From contig NZ_SPJX01000253.1 of assembly GCF_004458765.1 (NCBI RefSeq), positions 1 to 64,000 on the forward strand: a stretch of 64,000 bases of DNA. The letters run 5' to 3'. Each line of letters starts with the position of its first letter. The first letter of the stretch is position 1. The translations under genes and the position numbers were made by a program. A model generated the notes under the pieces. It worked only from the letters and a program-made list of their open reading frames with translations, was not told the DNA's origin and did no database searches. This stretch comes from Microvirga pakistanensis (GTDB lineage Bacteria > Pseudomonadota > Alphaproteobacteria > Rhizobiales > Beijerinckiaceae). Of the stretch, positions 52,470-60,831 are shown piece after piece.

Positions 52470-53981
52470 CTAGCGGAGGCGAATGACGAAGGGGTCCTGG
52501 TTGGCGCCGGAATAGTCCACCACCACGTTCTTGACTCGGGAGAACTCACGCATGACCTCGAACCCGCCCCGTTTGCCGTAGCCGCTTTCCTTGAAGCCGC
52601 CGGACGGTGACATGTAGGCTGCGGAGCGATAGGTGTTGATCCAGACGGTGCCGGCATCGACCTCGCGAGCGAAGCGCATGGCGCGGTCGATATCCTTGGT
52701 CCAGATCCCGGCAGCCAAGCCGTAGCGGGTGTCGTTGGCCAGGGCGATCAGCTCCTTCTCGTCGCTGAAGGGAATGACGCCCACGACCGGGCCGAAGATT
52801 TCATCCTGCATGAAGCGCATGTTGTTCTTGGCGCCCGCGAAGATCGTCGGCTCAAAATACCAGCCCTGGATCAGGTCCTCGCGCTGGGGCCGGTGCCCGC
52901 CGGCGACGATGGTGGCGCCCTCGGCAACCCCCATTCCAACATAGGACTCGACCTTCTCCAGCTGCGCGTGGAGAGCCACGGGACCTAGCTGGGTCTCCTC
53001 ATCCATCGGGTGGCCGATGCGGATTTCGTTGGCGCGCTGGATCAGTCGGTCCATGAACTGGTCATAGACCGATGCCTCGACGAAACAGCGCGATCCTGCG
53101 ATGCAGGTCTGGCCCGCAGCGGCGAAAATGCCCGCCACCACACCGTTCACGGCGCGATCCACATCGACGTCCGAGAAGACCACGTGGGGCGACTTGCCGC
53201 CCAGCTCCATCTGGCACGGCACGAGGTTGCTGGCCGCATGGGCCGCGATACGGCGTCCGGTCTGGGTGCTTCCCGTAAACGCGATCTTGGCGAGGCCGGG
53301 ATGGCGGACCAGCGCCTCGCCGGCCGTATTGCCGTAGCCGGTCACGACATTGAAGACCCCGGGCGGGAAGCCGGCCTCCTCGAAGAGCTCCCCCAGGGCC
53401 AGGGTGGACGCGGAGGTATGTTCGGACGGCTTGACGACGACGGTGTTTCCGATAGCAAGGCAGGCCGCCAGCGTGCCAGTCAGGAGCATCAACGGAGAAT
53501 TCCACGGGGTGATCATGCCGACCACGCCGATGGGCTCGCGCAGCGTGAAATTGAGCATGTCGAGCTTGTTCACGGGAATGGTGTCGCCGTGCAGCTTGTC
53601 GGCCATGCCCGCAAAATAGTGATAGGTGTCGGGCGCCCCTTGGAGCTGGACCTGCATCTCCCGCAGGAGCTTTCCGTTGTCCCGCGTCTCGATCCGGGCC
53701 AGCATATCGCCGTTCCGGGCGACGAGTTCGGCGAGGCGGCGAATGAGCTTGCCTCTCTGGGTCTGGGTCATGCGACGCCAGTCCGGGCTGGTGAAGGCCT
53801 TCTGCGCGGCCGCCACGGCTGCATCCACGTCGGCGGCATCCGCGTCGGCCGCCTCATACCAGGGCTGGCCGTTGGTCGGATCGTAGCTGGGGAGGTAGCG
53901 GCCGGATTTCGGCTCGACCCACTCCCCGCCGATCAACATTGTCTGCCGCGAACCTTCGATGCTGTCCAAGGATCTGTCCAT
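52470..53981 (-). CDS. NAD(P)-dependent aldehyde dehydrogenase
   Basis: The 503-aa protein has the ALDH signatures: GMITPWNSPLMLLTGTLAAC near residue 155, catalytic Glu in QMELGGKSPH (about 260) and catalytic Cys in AAGQTCIAGSRCF (about 293). It would oxidise the aldehyde or semialdehyde formed downstream of the monooxygenase. It lies between the flavin reductase (18 bases) and the monooxygenase (48 bases), so the three genes are probably co-transcribed. Confidence 0.92.
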   Translation of the reverse strand: MDRSLDSIEGSRQTMLIGGEWVEPKSGRYLPSYDPTNGQPWYEAADADAADVDAAVAAAQKAFTSPDWRRMTQTQRGKLIRRLAELVARNGDMLARIETRDNGKLLREMQVQLQGAPDTYHYFAGMADKLHGDTIPVNKLDMLNFTLREPIGVVGMITPWNSPLMLLTGTLAACLAIGNTVVVKPSEHTSASTLALGELFEEAGFPPGVFNVVTGYGNTAGEALVRHPGLAKIAFTGSTQTGRRIAAHAASNLVPCQMELGGKSPHVVFSDVDVDRAVNGVVAGIFAAAGQTCIAGSRCFVEASVYDQFMDRLIQRANEIRIGHPMDEETQLGPVALHAQLEKVESYVGMGVAEGATIVAGGHRPQREDLIQGWYFEPTIFAGAKNNMRFMQDEIFGPVVGVIPFSDEKELIALANDTRYGLAAGIWTKDIDRAMRFAREVDAGTVWINTYRSAAYMSPSGGFKESGYGKRGGFEVMREFSRVKNVVVDYSGANQDPFVIRLR

Positions 53982-53999
53982 CGTATCCCCGCTGAGAAG

Positions 54000-54992
54000 T
54001 TACTTGCCCAATGCCGTGTCGATCGTATGCCAGGGTCTTGGCGGCCCCTCGATCATGGCCACGCGGCCTCCATCGTCCGTGTCGATGTAGATGCCGAAGC
54101 GGGCCTGGTTGTGCTCGTGAACGAAGCGCCGAAGCATGGTCCGGATCTGCCGAACGGCGATCCTGTCCCAGGGGATATCCGCAAGCGCGAAGAAACGAAG
54201 GGAGCAGGAAGCCTGGAGATCGTCCGGACCGCCATCGGCCAGGACACCCCTGTAGACGATGTAGCCAGGCTCCTTGTCGGCCACGTCGAACACCGAATAC
54301 AAGAAGGTTTCGTCGGGCAGGAGGGAGATAGTGACGTTCTCGTTCAAGGTGACGAGATTGCCCGCTCTCTGGCGGCGACCGGTGGGCAGGGTCCAGCCCC
54401 CCTCGTCCTCCCGCAGGAGAATGCGTCCGTTGGAGACGACGAGGTAGCTTGCAACCATGTCGCGCGCCGGCATCCAGCCCGGGGGCAGCGGATCCTTGAG
54501 ATGCGCGTAGCGCCCTCGGCAGAAGCCGAGCGGAGCCGCCGGGGTGGTCCCGAACGCCTGCACACATCCGATGATCACCAGGTGATCGCCGGCATCGACC
54601 GTGTTGTGAACGGTGCAGTCGAACCAGGACAGGCAATCCGTTAGGATCGGGGCGCCGGTGTGCACGGTATCGTAGCTCACCCCGGCGAATTTGTCGGGTG
54701 CCTTGGAGGCGAAAAGGCGCGAAACCTCGGTCTGCTGCTCATGGAGAATGTTCACGGCGAACGAGGACGCCGTGCTGAAAGCCTGGAAGCTTCCGGCGCT
54801 CTTGCCGATGCAGATCAGCAGCAGGGGCGGATCCAGCGAGACGGAGGTGAAGGAATTGGCCGTCATGCCGCGAGGCTGGCCGTCCCGATCCCGCGTGGTC
54901 ACGACGGTGACGCCTGTGACAAACGTTCCGAGCGCGCGCCGCAGTTCCAAAGGATCGATCGGGATCTCACGGTCGTTCGTGGCCAGCATCAA
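54000..54992 (-). CDS. Flavin reductase fused to a NUDIX-like C-terminal domain
   Basis: Residues ~18-165 are a flavin-reductase split barrel (LRRALGTFVTGVTVVTTRD, GMTANSFTSVSLDPPLLLIC, FAVNILHEQQTEVSRLFASK). They would supply reduced flavin to the LLM monooxygenase. Residues ~180-320 form a second domain with NUDIX-like order (GRILLREDEGGWTLPTGRRQ, SCSLRFFALADIPWDRIAVR). The catalytic NUDIX box Glu pattern (REx2EE) is missing. Classical partners are about 160-190 aa, so the fusion doubles the length. The added domain might bind a nucleotide or substrate effector. Confidence 0.85.
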   Translation of the reverse strand: MMLATNDREIPIDPLELRRALGTFVTGVTVVTTRDRDGQPRGMTANSFTSVSLDPPLLLICIGKSAGSFQAFSTASSFAVNILHEQQTEVSRLFASKAPDKFAGVSYDTVHTGAPILTDCLSWFDCTVHNTVDAGDHLVIIGCVQAFGTTPAAPLGFCRGRYAHLKDPLPPGWMPARDMVASYLVVSNGRILLREDEGGWTLPTGRRQRAGNLVTLNENVTISLLPDETFLYSVFDVADKEPGYIVYRGVLADGGPDDLQASCSLRFFALADIPWDRIAVRQIRTMLRRFVHEHNQARFGIYIDTDDGGRVAMIEGPPRPWHTIDTALGK

Positions 54993-55084
54993 TGCGCCTC
55001 AGGTCTAACTGAGGAGAGGCTAGCCCGCAGATGACGATGCGGCTTCCTTTGCTCGGGAGGAGGATCCGCCCTCGGCTTGCTCCG

Positions 55085-56908
55085 TCACGGAGCATAGGGG
55101 ACATTCGCCCCGCTGTTCTCCTGGGCAAGGATGGCGTGGAGGCGGATCGCCAGCTCCAGGGAGAAACGGCGCTCCGGGGAGTCGATATCGAGCCCAAAGA
55201 GCTCGGTCATCCGCGTCAGTCGGTAACGCAACGTGGTAACGTGAAGCCCAAGAGCGTCGGCGCATTGCTGGCTGCGGCAGCCGTTGTCGAGATAGCTCTT
55301 CAGCGTTTCCACATAGGCCGTGCCGTGCTCGGCGTCATGGCGCACCATGAGCCCGATGGCGTCGTTCATGAACTCGAACACCTCGCGCGTGTCTGCGGCC
55401 GAGAGGAGGACAGGAAGCGGGCCGAAATCCCGGCTCGAGATGATCCCGGTGCGGTTGAACCGGCGCGCCAGGTGGAGCAGGCGCCGGCACTCATGCCAAG
55501 CCGAGCTGTAATCTCCCGGGGAGCGGCAGGTTCTGCTGAGGACCACGTAGGGGATATCCCCGGCGATCCAGCGGGCCTCTTCGATCAAGCGGCGCATGAA
55601 GCCGCTCAGAGCCGCATCCGTCTGGTTCTCCCCCTTCATCGGGAGGTGGCACACGATCAGGTTGTCGAAGGAGAAAACCGTGGCCTGGGCCGAGCGCTGC
55701 TGGGCCACGCGGGCGAAGGACCGGTGAAGCTCGAGCGATGTCTCCGAGAAATCCTCCCCTTCGCTCCTGAAGCCGACCACCACGAGGCGGGAGGCGGCCT
55801 CCAGGTCGATGCCGAGCCGCATGGCCTTCAGCTTGACGTCGTCGAGCGTCCGCCAGCGCTTCTCAACGAGCTCCTGAAACAGGTCGCTGAGGGTCTGCGC
55901 CTCGTTCTGGAAGCGGATGTGGTGCCGCATCATTTGGACGCTCAGCGCAAACTTCGCACTGTCGAGGAGCAGGTGATCGAGGTCGCTGAAGTCCTGCTTG
56001 ATGGGAAAGATCCAGAGCGCACCGACGACTTCCTTGTCGACGAAGAGCGGCTCGATCAGCGTGGGGAGGATCAGAGGCGCCTTCAATTCCCTGAAGAGCA
56101 CATCCTGGGTCTGGGCGGTACGGCCCTGGGCAACCGCCCGGGACATCTCGATGATCTGCCTCGACAGGGTCTGGCGCACCATGGCCTCCCAGGCGCTGTC
56201 GTCGATCTCGCCGGGTTTGGGCGAGCGTCCGGGGACGACCAGGTTGGCCGTCAGGTCCACCGCAAGGACCGGGTTCGGCAGGATCCCGCCGATCATGGCG
56301 GCGGAGGACGCAACGGAGCTGTTGGAAAGCACCTGCTGCATGAGGGCGGCATTGGCTGAAAGCGTTCCCTGGAGACGCGCCGCGAAAGCATTCTCGGCAG
56401 CAAGCCGGTGAGCCTTCTCGACCGCAATGGCCCCCATATGGACGATGGTCTGCAGGAGGGCGAGATTGCTTTCCGTGACGTCGATGACCTTGCTCGACTG
56501 GACGGACAGCACCACGGCGCGATCCTGGGCGTCCTTGCAGCCCATGGGGAGCACGGCCACTGTCCGGTAGCCCCGCAAGGCGGCCTCCTGCTGATATCCT
56601 GGAAACTCGTCGGCGGTCTGCGCATCGTTGATGACAACGGGCTCGTTCCGCTGCAGGGCGAGGATTGTCGGGCTCGATTTGAGCTCCCATTGGTTCTGAT
56701 AGATGTCACCGAGCAGGTTGGGGTCGTGCCGGGCGATCACATAGGCAAGGCCGCTCTTGCGGTCGATGCTCATGATGCCTCCCATCGACCACTCGGTGTG
56801 AAGGCAGACGGCGCGAATGATATCCCTGAGAGTGGTGTTCAGATCGCTGCTGGCGTTGATGAGGCTGGCTACATCACGGAGCATGCGAAAATGCGATCTG
56901 TAGTCCAT
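55085..56908 (-). CDS. GAF-domain PucR/CdaR-like transcriptional regulator
   Basis: The 607-aa protein has an N-terminal GAF-type sensory domain (about residues 15-165; YQEAALRGYRTVAVLPMGCK) and a central helical region. A C-terminal HTH_30 is present (ETLKSYLDNGCRSQQCADAL, then GLHVTTLRYRLTRMTELFGL), the PucR/CdaR signature. It lies directly upstream of the reductase-dehydrogenase-monooxygenase genes on the same strand, 92 bases away, and divergent from the DUF1185 gene. It most likely responds to the pathway substrate and switches this cluster. Confidence 0.85.
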   Translation of the reverse strand: MDYRSHFRMLRDVASLINASSDLNTTLRDIIRAVCLHTEWSMGGIMSIDRKSGLAYVIARHDPNLLGDIYQNQWELKSSPTILALQRNEPVVINDAQTADEFPGYQQEAALRGYRTVAVLPMGCKDAQDRAVVLSVQSSKVIDVTESNLALLQTIVHMGAIAVEKAHRLAAENAFAARLQGTLSANAALMQQVLSNSSVASSAAMIGGILPNPVLAVDLTANLVVPGRSPKPGEIDDSAWEAMVRQTLSRQIIEMSRAVAQGRTAQTQDVLFRELKAPLILPTLIEPLFVDKEVVGALWIFPIKQDFSDLDHLLLDSAKFALSVQMMRHHIRFQNEAQTLSDLFQELVEKRWRTLDDVKLKAMRLGIDLEAASRLVVVGFRSEGEDFSETSLELHRSFARVAQQRSAQATVFSFDNLIVCHLPMKGENQTDAALSGFMRRLIEEARWIAGDIPYVVLSRTCRSPGDYSSAWHECRRLLHLARRFNRTGIISSRDFGPLPVLLSAADTREVFEFMNDAIGLMVRHDAEHGTAYVETLKSYLDNGCRSQQCADALGLHVTTLRYRLTRMTELFGLDIDSPERRFSLELAIRLHAILAQENSGANVPYAP

Positions 56909-57089
56909 TGTACTCCATACCCACTTTTCTTTCAGCCTAACGTAGGATCGTGGAAGGGTACAGCCCCTCTTGCACTTGTTCGGAGGAGAGCGGATGCTAA
57001 GCTTCCTTCAGATCGGAGGAGGACGTGTGTGAGCAGCACCCCTAAACTCTACGGGAAGTATCGACGAACCCAAGAGCCGAGGCCGTTTC
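56909..57089. promoter_or_regulatory. Divergent promoter region, PucR-type regulator versus DUF1185 gene
   Basis: This 181-base interval separates divergent genes and should contain both promoters and a likely operator for the PucR-type regulator. No perfect palindrome stands out to me. Confidence 0.4.
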
Positions 57090-57668
57090 ATGACCCCAGA
57101 GGTCCGCAAGATCGTCCGCTATATCGAGGAAACGTTTGTCGAGGGTGGCAAGGCAGGGGACCGGCCGGTGACGAGCGTGGTAGTGGCCGCCATCTGCGCC
57201 AATCCCTGGGGCGGCCAAGGGTTCGTCGAGGACCTGCGCCCTGAAATCCTGCGCCTCGCCCCCATTCTGGGCCAGGAACTCGTAACCCGCCTGACGGCCG
57301 TATGTCCGGCCAACCGGATAGAAGCCTATGGCAAGGCAGCCATGGTAGGAGCCAATGGGGAGGTCGAGCATGGCTCGGCCCTGATTCACACCCTGCGCTT
57401 TGGCAACATCTTCCGCGAGGCCGTCGAGGGGACCACCTATCTGAGCTTCACGAACACTCGCGGCCCTATGGGAGCCAAGATATCCCTGCCGATGACCCAT
57501 AAGACGGAAGTGGGCAAACGCTCGCACTTCCTGACTGTGGAGTTCTGCATTCCGGATGCTCCGGCACCGGACGAAATCGTCATCGCCATTGGTGCCTCCG
57601 ATGGTGGACGCCTGCACCCTCGTATCGGCGACCGGTTCCTGGATATGAAGGAGATGGGTATCTCCTGA
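57090..57668 (+). CDS. DUF1185 / AA_synth-family protein
   Basis: The 192-aa protein resembles the 'amino acid synthesis' family (PF06684, DUF1185): VRKIVRYIEETFVEGGKAGD, VVVAAICANPWGGQGFVEDL, AYGKAAMVGANGEVEHGSAL, HTLRFGNIFREAVEGTTYLS and PDEIVIAIGASDGGRLHPR. Its catalytic role is not settled. Members often neighbour LLM monooxygenases and ring-cleavage genes, so it probably belongs to the catabolic cluster. The gene after it is a truncated kinase that begins at its stop codon. Confidence 0.8.
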   Translation: MTPEVRKIVRYIEETFVEGGKAGDRPVTSVVVAAICANPWGGQGFVEDLRPEILRLAPILGQELVTRLTAVCPANRIEAYGKAAMVGANGEVEHGSALIHTLRFGNIFREAVEGTTYLSFTNTRGPMGAKISLPMTHKTEVGKRSHFLTVEFCIPDAPAPDEIVIAIGASDGGRLHPRIGDRFLDMKEMGIS

Positions 57669-58525
57669 TCAGCGGGAGCGCTCGCTGCGGGACAGCCAGC
57701 GGCGCCTCAACGCCGTTCTTAATAACGCGACCGTTGCGATCTTCCTGATGGATGACCGCCAGCACTGCGTCTACATGAACGCGGCTGCCGAGCGGCTGAC
57801 CGGCTACACCCTGCCTGAGACGTTGGGACGTCCGCTGCGCGACGTGATCCATCACACCCGCTCGGACGGAAGCCACTTCCCCCTGGAGGAGTGCGCCATC
57901 GACCGCGCCTTCCCGGAGGAGCACCAGACGAAGGGCGAAGAGGTGTTCGTCTACAAGGATGGCAGCTTCTATCCAGTCGCTTTCACGGCCAGCCCCATCC
58001 AGGATGAGGGCAGCCGGCCCATTGGAACGATCATTGAGGTGCGGGACATCCGGGCGGAGAAGAAGGCCCAGGAGCACCAGCGGGTTCTCATCAACGAGCT
58101 CAATCATCGGGTCAAGAACACCCTGGCGACGGTGCAGTCGATTGCAGCCCAGACGCTCCGCAATGCGTCCAGCACGCAAGAGGCCAAGGAAGCGCTGGAG
58201 GGGCGTCTGTTCGCGTTGTCACGGACCCATGACGTGCTGACACGCGAGAGCTGGGAGGGGGCGGATCTGTATGACATCGCCGCCCAGGCGGTAGAGCCTT
58301 ACTCCAACCAAGGTGAGGATCGGCTGCACCTGAACGGCCCTCACGTCAAGTACGGTGCTTTGTCCATGCCGGGCGGGGAGATCCGCATCACTTGGTCGGT
58401 TGATCCCGCGGGCGTGGAGACGGAGCACCACCTGCGCTGGGAGGAGCGTGGTGGGCCACCCGTAGAGGCTCCGGCGCGGCGGGGTTTTGGGACACGGCTG
58501 ATTGAGCGCAGCCTGGCGCAGGATC
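57667..58525 (+). pseudogene. PAS/HWE-type histidine kinase fragment, truncated and internally deleted
   Basis: The frame is open from the DUF1185 stop (no start codon; first ATG at 57748). A PAS segment (LNNATVAIFLMDDRQHCVYM, YTLPETLGRPLRDVIHH) leads to the HWE-type DHp region with phospho-acceptor His in INELNHRVKNTLATVQSIAA. The ATPase domain shows GPHVKYGALSMPGG, where relatives have a conserved ~23-residue N-box region (ALALHELATNA type) before VKYGALS; this is missing, in frame. The 3' end runs into the IS6 element at 58526. The N-terminus is absent too. Loss of the N-box should abolish ATP binding. Confidence 0.7.
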
Positions 58526-58540
58526 GGATGTGTCGCAAAC
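58526..58540 (+). repeat. IS6 left inverted repeat
   Basis: GGATGTGTCGCAAAC, 14/15 identical to the reverse complement of the right end. Confidence 0.85.
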
Positions 58541-58580
58541 ATTTTATTTCAGAGTTTCAGGTATCCTGCCGGAAGCCCCA

Positions 58581-59294
58581 ATGGCGGAGGACCGCGTGTT
58601 CAAGGGCAGGCATTTTGATCGTTCAGTAATCCTGCTGTGCGTCCGGTGGTATCTCGCCTATAGCCTCAGTCTACGCGACCTCGAGGAGATGATGGCCGAG
58701 CGCGGGATCTCCGTCGATCACGCCACAGTTCATCGCTGGGTCGTCCGGTACTCACCCGCGCTGCTCGACCGACTAAATCAACGCAAGCGAACCGTGAGTC
58801 GGAAGTGGCATGTCGACGAAACATACATCAAAGTTCGCGGGCAGTGGCGGTACTTGTGCCGCGCGATCGACAGTTACGGAGACACCGTCGAGTTCTGGTT
58901 CAACGAGCGGCGCAATCTGACTGCCGCCAAGCGCTTCCTGCGCAAGGCGCTCCAGCGGCATGGCCGGCCTGAGCGGATTGTGATCGATGGCAGCCAAACG
59001 AACCGGGAAGCGATCCTATCCTGCGATACGACAGACCAGCTCAGGGATCGTTCAAGGCGCAAGCTGAAACCGATCCGGATCCGCCAGAGCCGCTATCTGA
59101 ACAATCGCATCGAGCAGGACCATCGCGCCGTTAAGCGCAGGGTTCGACCGATGCTCGGGTTCAAGTCAATGGCATCGGCTCGGGCGATCTTGAGTGGCAT
59201 CGAGATGGTTCACATGATGCGCAAGGGACAGGCGGAGTATGCCTGCAATTCGAACCTCTCACTTGCAGAGCAGTTCGCTCGGCTCGCTGCCTGA
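58581..59294 (+). CDS. IS6-family transposase
   Basis: I use ATG at 58581 (MAEDRVFKGRHFDRSVILLC), giving about 237 aa, the family size; the frame also extends 5' to 58530, inside the left end. The DDE motif is present: Asp in WHVDETYIKV, Asp in IVIDGSQTNRE, and Glu in YLNNRIEQDHRAVKRR. The N-terminal HTH covers SLRDLEEMMAERGISVDHAT. It appears intact and could act in trans or mediate replicative rearrangement. Confidence 0.9.
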   Translation: MAEDRVFKGRHFDRSVILLCVRWYLAYSLSLRDLEEMMAERGISVDHATVHRWVVRYSPALLDRLNQRKRTVSRKWHVDETYIKVRGQWRYLCRAIDSYGDTVEFWFNERRNLTAAKRFLRKALQRHGRPERIVIDGSQTNREAILSCDTTDQLRDRSRRKLKPIRIRQSRYLNNRIEQDHRAVKRRVRPMLGFKSMASARAILSGIEMVHMMRKGQAEYACNSNLSLAEQFARLAA

Positions 59295-59336
59295 ATCCGC
59301 GATCACGCGATCACTCCTTTCGCGTCTCCGCTCCGA

Positions 59337-59351
59337 GTTTGCGACACAACC
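59337..59351 (-). repeat. IS6 right inverted repeat
   Basis: Reverse complement reads GGTTGTGTCGCAAAC, 14/15 identical to the left end. Confidence 0.85.
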
Positions 59352-59650
59352 CGTCGATGGACGGGCGAAGCGCGAATGGATGGGATATTCCGGACGCCTC
59401 GCTGGCTAAGCATACGGCGACCCAGAGCCGCCGAATGTCCATAACACCTCGCCATAAGCAGCCAGACGCCGCCGCAATGGATCGGGACGGAGCGCGTGTC
59501 GAGCGACTTAAGAAAGCAACTGATCCGGCAGTGCAACTCGGCCCCAGGGATGTGTCAGGTTCAAGCTCAACCCTCTCCCTCCAGCAACGTGACAGCAAGA
59601 CGATCTAGGGGCCGGGTCACCGCGGAAGGGTCGGGGAGGAGGGCGGCCGC

Positions 59651-60190
59651 ATGAAGTTCGCGACCAACAGCCCTCCGCGTCCCCTCGCTTCGTGGTGCCT
59701 CCCGTACGTACGCGTGCACGTGGGCGCGCATTATGTAATGCACAGGCGCGTGCATGTAGCGCGCGCATATTATTCTCAACATCTCCGGCGGTTCAGCAAT
59801 CATCTGCGACGCAGCTCAGGTCTTCTCAAATCGAAAGACGCCGACATCGGTTCGCACTTGTCCGTCCTCGAAGATTTCCTAACGGAACTTTGGGGTGACA
59901 AGTCAGTGGACGAGACGAGGAAGCGCGCCGCGACGGGTGTCCTGCTCGAACGGATTGTGCGGTATCAGCCAGCGCAAGGCAGCCTGGTCCTCGCTTACAT
60001 CCGTGCCGATGTGGAGGTGGATCTCCGGGATTACATTCGGGAATGGATCCGTGGCCATTTTCTTTCCGAGGAGAGTGTGGCGGCGCAGGAGAGACGTGTC
60101 CACGCGTACAAGGCTGCCGCGGCGATGCGGATCCTACAAGGGCGTCGCAGGAGGATCGCTCTCGTCTCCTTTTGGCCGAGAGGATTGTAG
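59651..60190 (+). CDS. Possible sigma-factor region-2-like protein or remnant
   Basis: The last ~110 residues contain RKRAATGVLLERIVRYQPAQ, then GSLVLAYIRADVEVDLRDYI. This resembles the region-2-like segment of small sigma-70-type proteins (pattern: DA..LL....YDP.RGSL..YL...A..DL.N.L). The first ~60 residues look non-coding, as they overlap an alternating repetitive tract, so the real start, if any, is further in. No HTH region 4 follows; the frame ends soon after. It may be a truncated gene. Confidence 0.3.
   Translation: MKFATNSPPRPLASWCLPYVRVHVGAHYVMHRRVHVARAYYSQHLRRFSNHLRRSSGLLKSKDADIGSHLSVLEDFLTELWGDKSVDETRKRAATGVLLERIVRYQPAQGSLVLAYIRADVEVDLRDYIREWIRGHFLSEESVAAQERRVHAYKAAAAMRILQGRRRRIALVSFWPRGL
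59703..59773. repeat. Alternating purine-pyrimidine (Z-DNA-like) tract with small palindrome
   Basis: About 70 bases are almost wholly alternating Pu-Py (CGTACGTACGCGTGCACGTG..., GCGCGCA, CGCGTGCATGTA, GCGCGCGCATAT). It includes the near-perfect hairpin GCATTA-TG-TAATGC at 59727-59740. Such tracts favour Z-DNA or cruciform extrusion and can be recombination-prone. It lies between the IS6 element and the integrase gene. Confidence 0.55.
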
Positions 60191-60831
60191 GGGGTTACGA
60201 CGCTCGAGCAAGGATCTATGCCTCCTCTCGTCCATGTCTTCGTCAGTTCGCCAGTTGCTGCAAGTCACCAAGAGCCGCCTTTGGACCGAAGCGGCACCCT
60301 TGGCGGAGGCGCTGCGCAGCAGGTCCAACAGGTCGGTGATGTGCCCGGCGACCGATTGGCGCGCCGCATTATGATCTGACAGCGATGCATGTAGCTTTCC
60401 AGGTCGGACAACATCTCGTCTCCGACGACGAAACGCGCATGCCGAGCGTCTATCTCGACACGGAGAAGAGCCGGGACGTCCGGAGTACCCTCGCAAACCT
60501 CGGATGGAAGCCGGAGTCGGACAATAAATTCTGGGAGCCTTACTGGATAGGCCGCTACGTTAGGGGCGGCCGCGTCCTCCATGTCGGCTCCGCCCGCACG
60601 TCCGTGTCCGACGTCGGTGGAGCGAAACCGGGAGCAGGAACCTGCGTGCTGGCCAGAACTGTCCCCATGGCTTGAAAGGGAAACTCTGGTTGTGGGACCA
60701 GACAGTTCCAACACTCTCTGGTAAACAAAAACAAATGCCCTCTGGGCCAAGAGGCGCAGAGGGTCATTGGGAACTGCTCCGACGGGGGGCGGAGCCAGAG
60801 TGAACTCGGCTAAGGATGCCCTATGTGTCAT

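Larger units (their letters stand above)
58526..59351 (+). mobile_element. IS6-family insertion sequence
   Basis: Terminal inverted repeats GGATGTGTCGCAAAC (58526-58540) and its partner at 59337-59351 (reverse complement GGTTGTGTCGCAAAC) differ at one base and enclose a single transposase; 826 bp is normal for the family. The 8-bp flanks differ (GCAGGATC versus CGTCGATG), so no target duplication remains. This is expected when IS6 elements mediate deletions or cointegrates, and it marks a recombination joint. Confidence 0.85.
59352..60831. other. Low-coding interval with remnant sequences
   Basis: No intact recognisable gene. It contains an alternating purine-pyrimidine tract (59703-59773) and a possible sigma-region-2-like remnant frame (59651-60190), listed separately. 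Frames on both strands between 60190 and 60831 show no domain or ribosome-binding site that I trust. Confidence 0.45.

Noticed and set aside
53010-54644. 544-codon plus-strand frame opposite the aldehyde dehydrogenase and flavin reductase
   Set aside because: Both opposite-strand genes have clear catalytic motifs, and this frame has only low-complexity residues; it is a shadow.
60265-60831. 188-codon minus-strand frame next to the integrase gene
   Set aside because: Composition and lack of motifs or ribosome-binding site make it doubtful; left out as probably non-coding.
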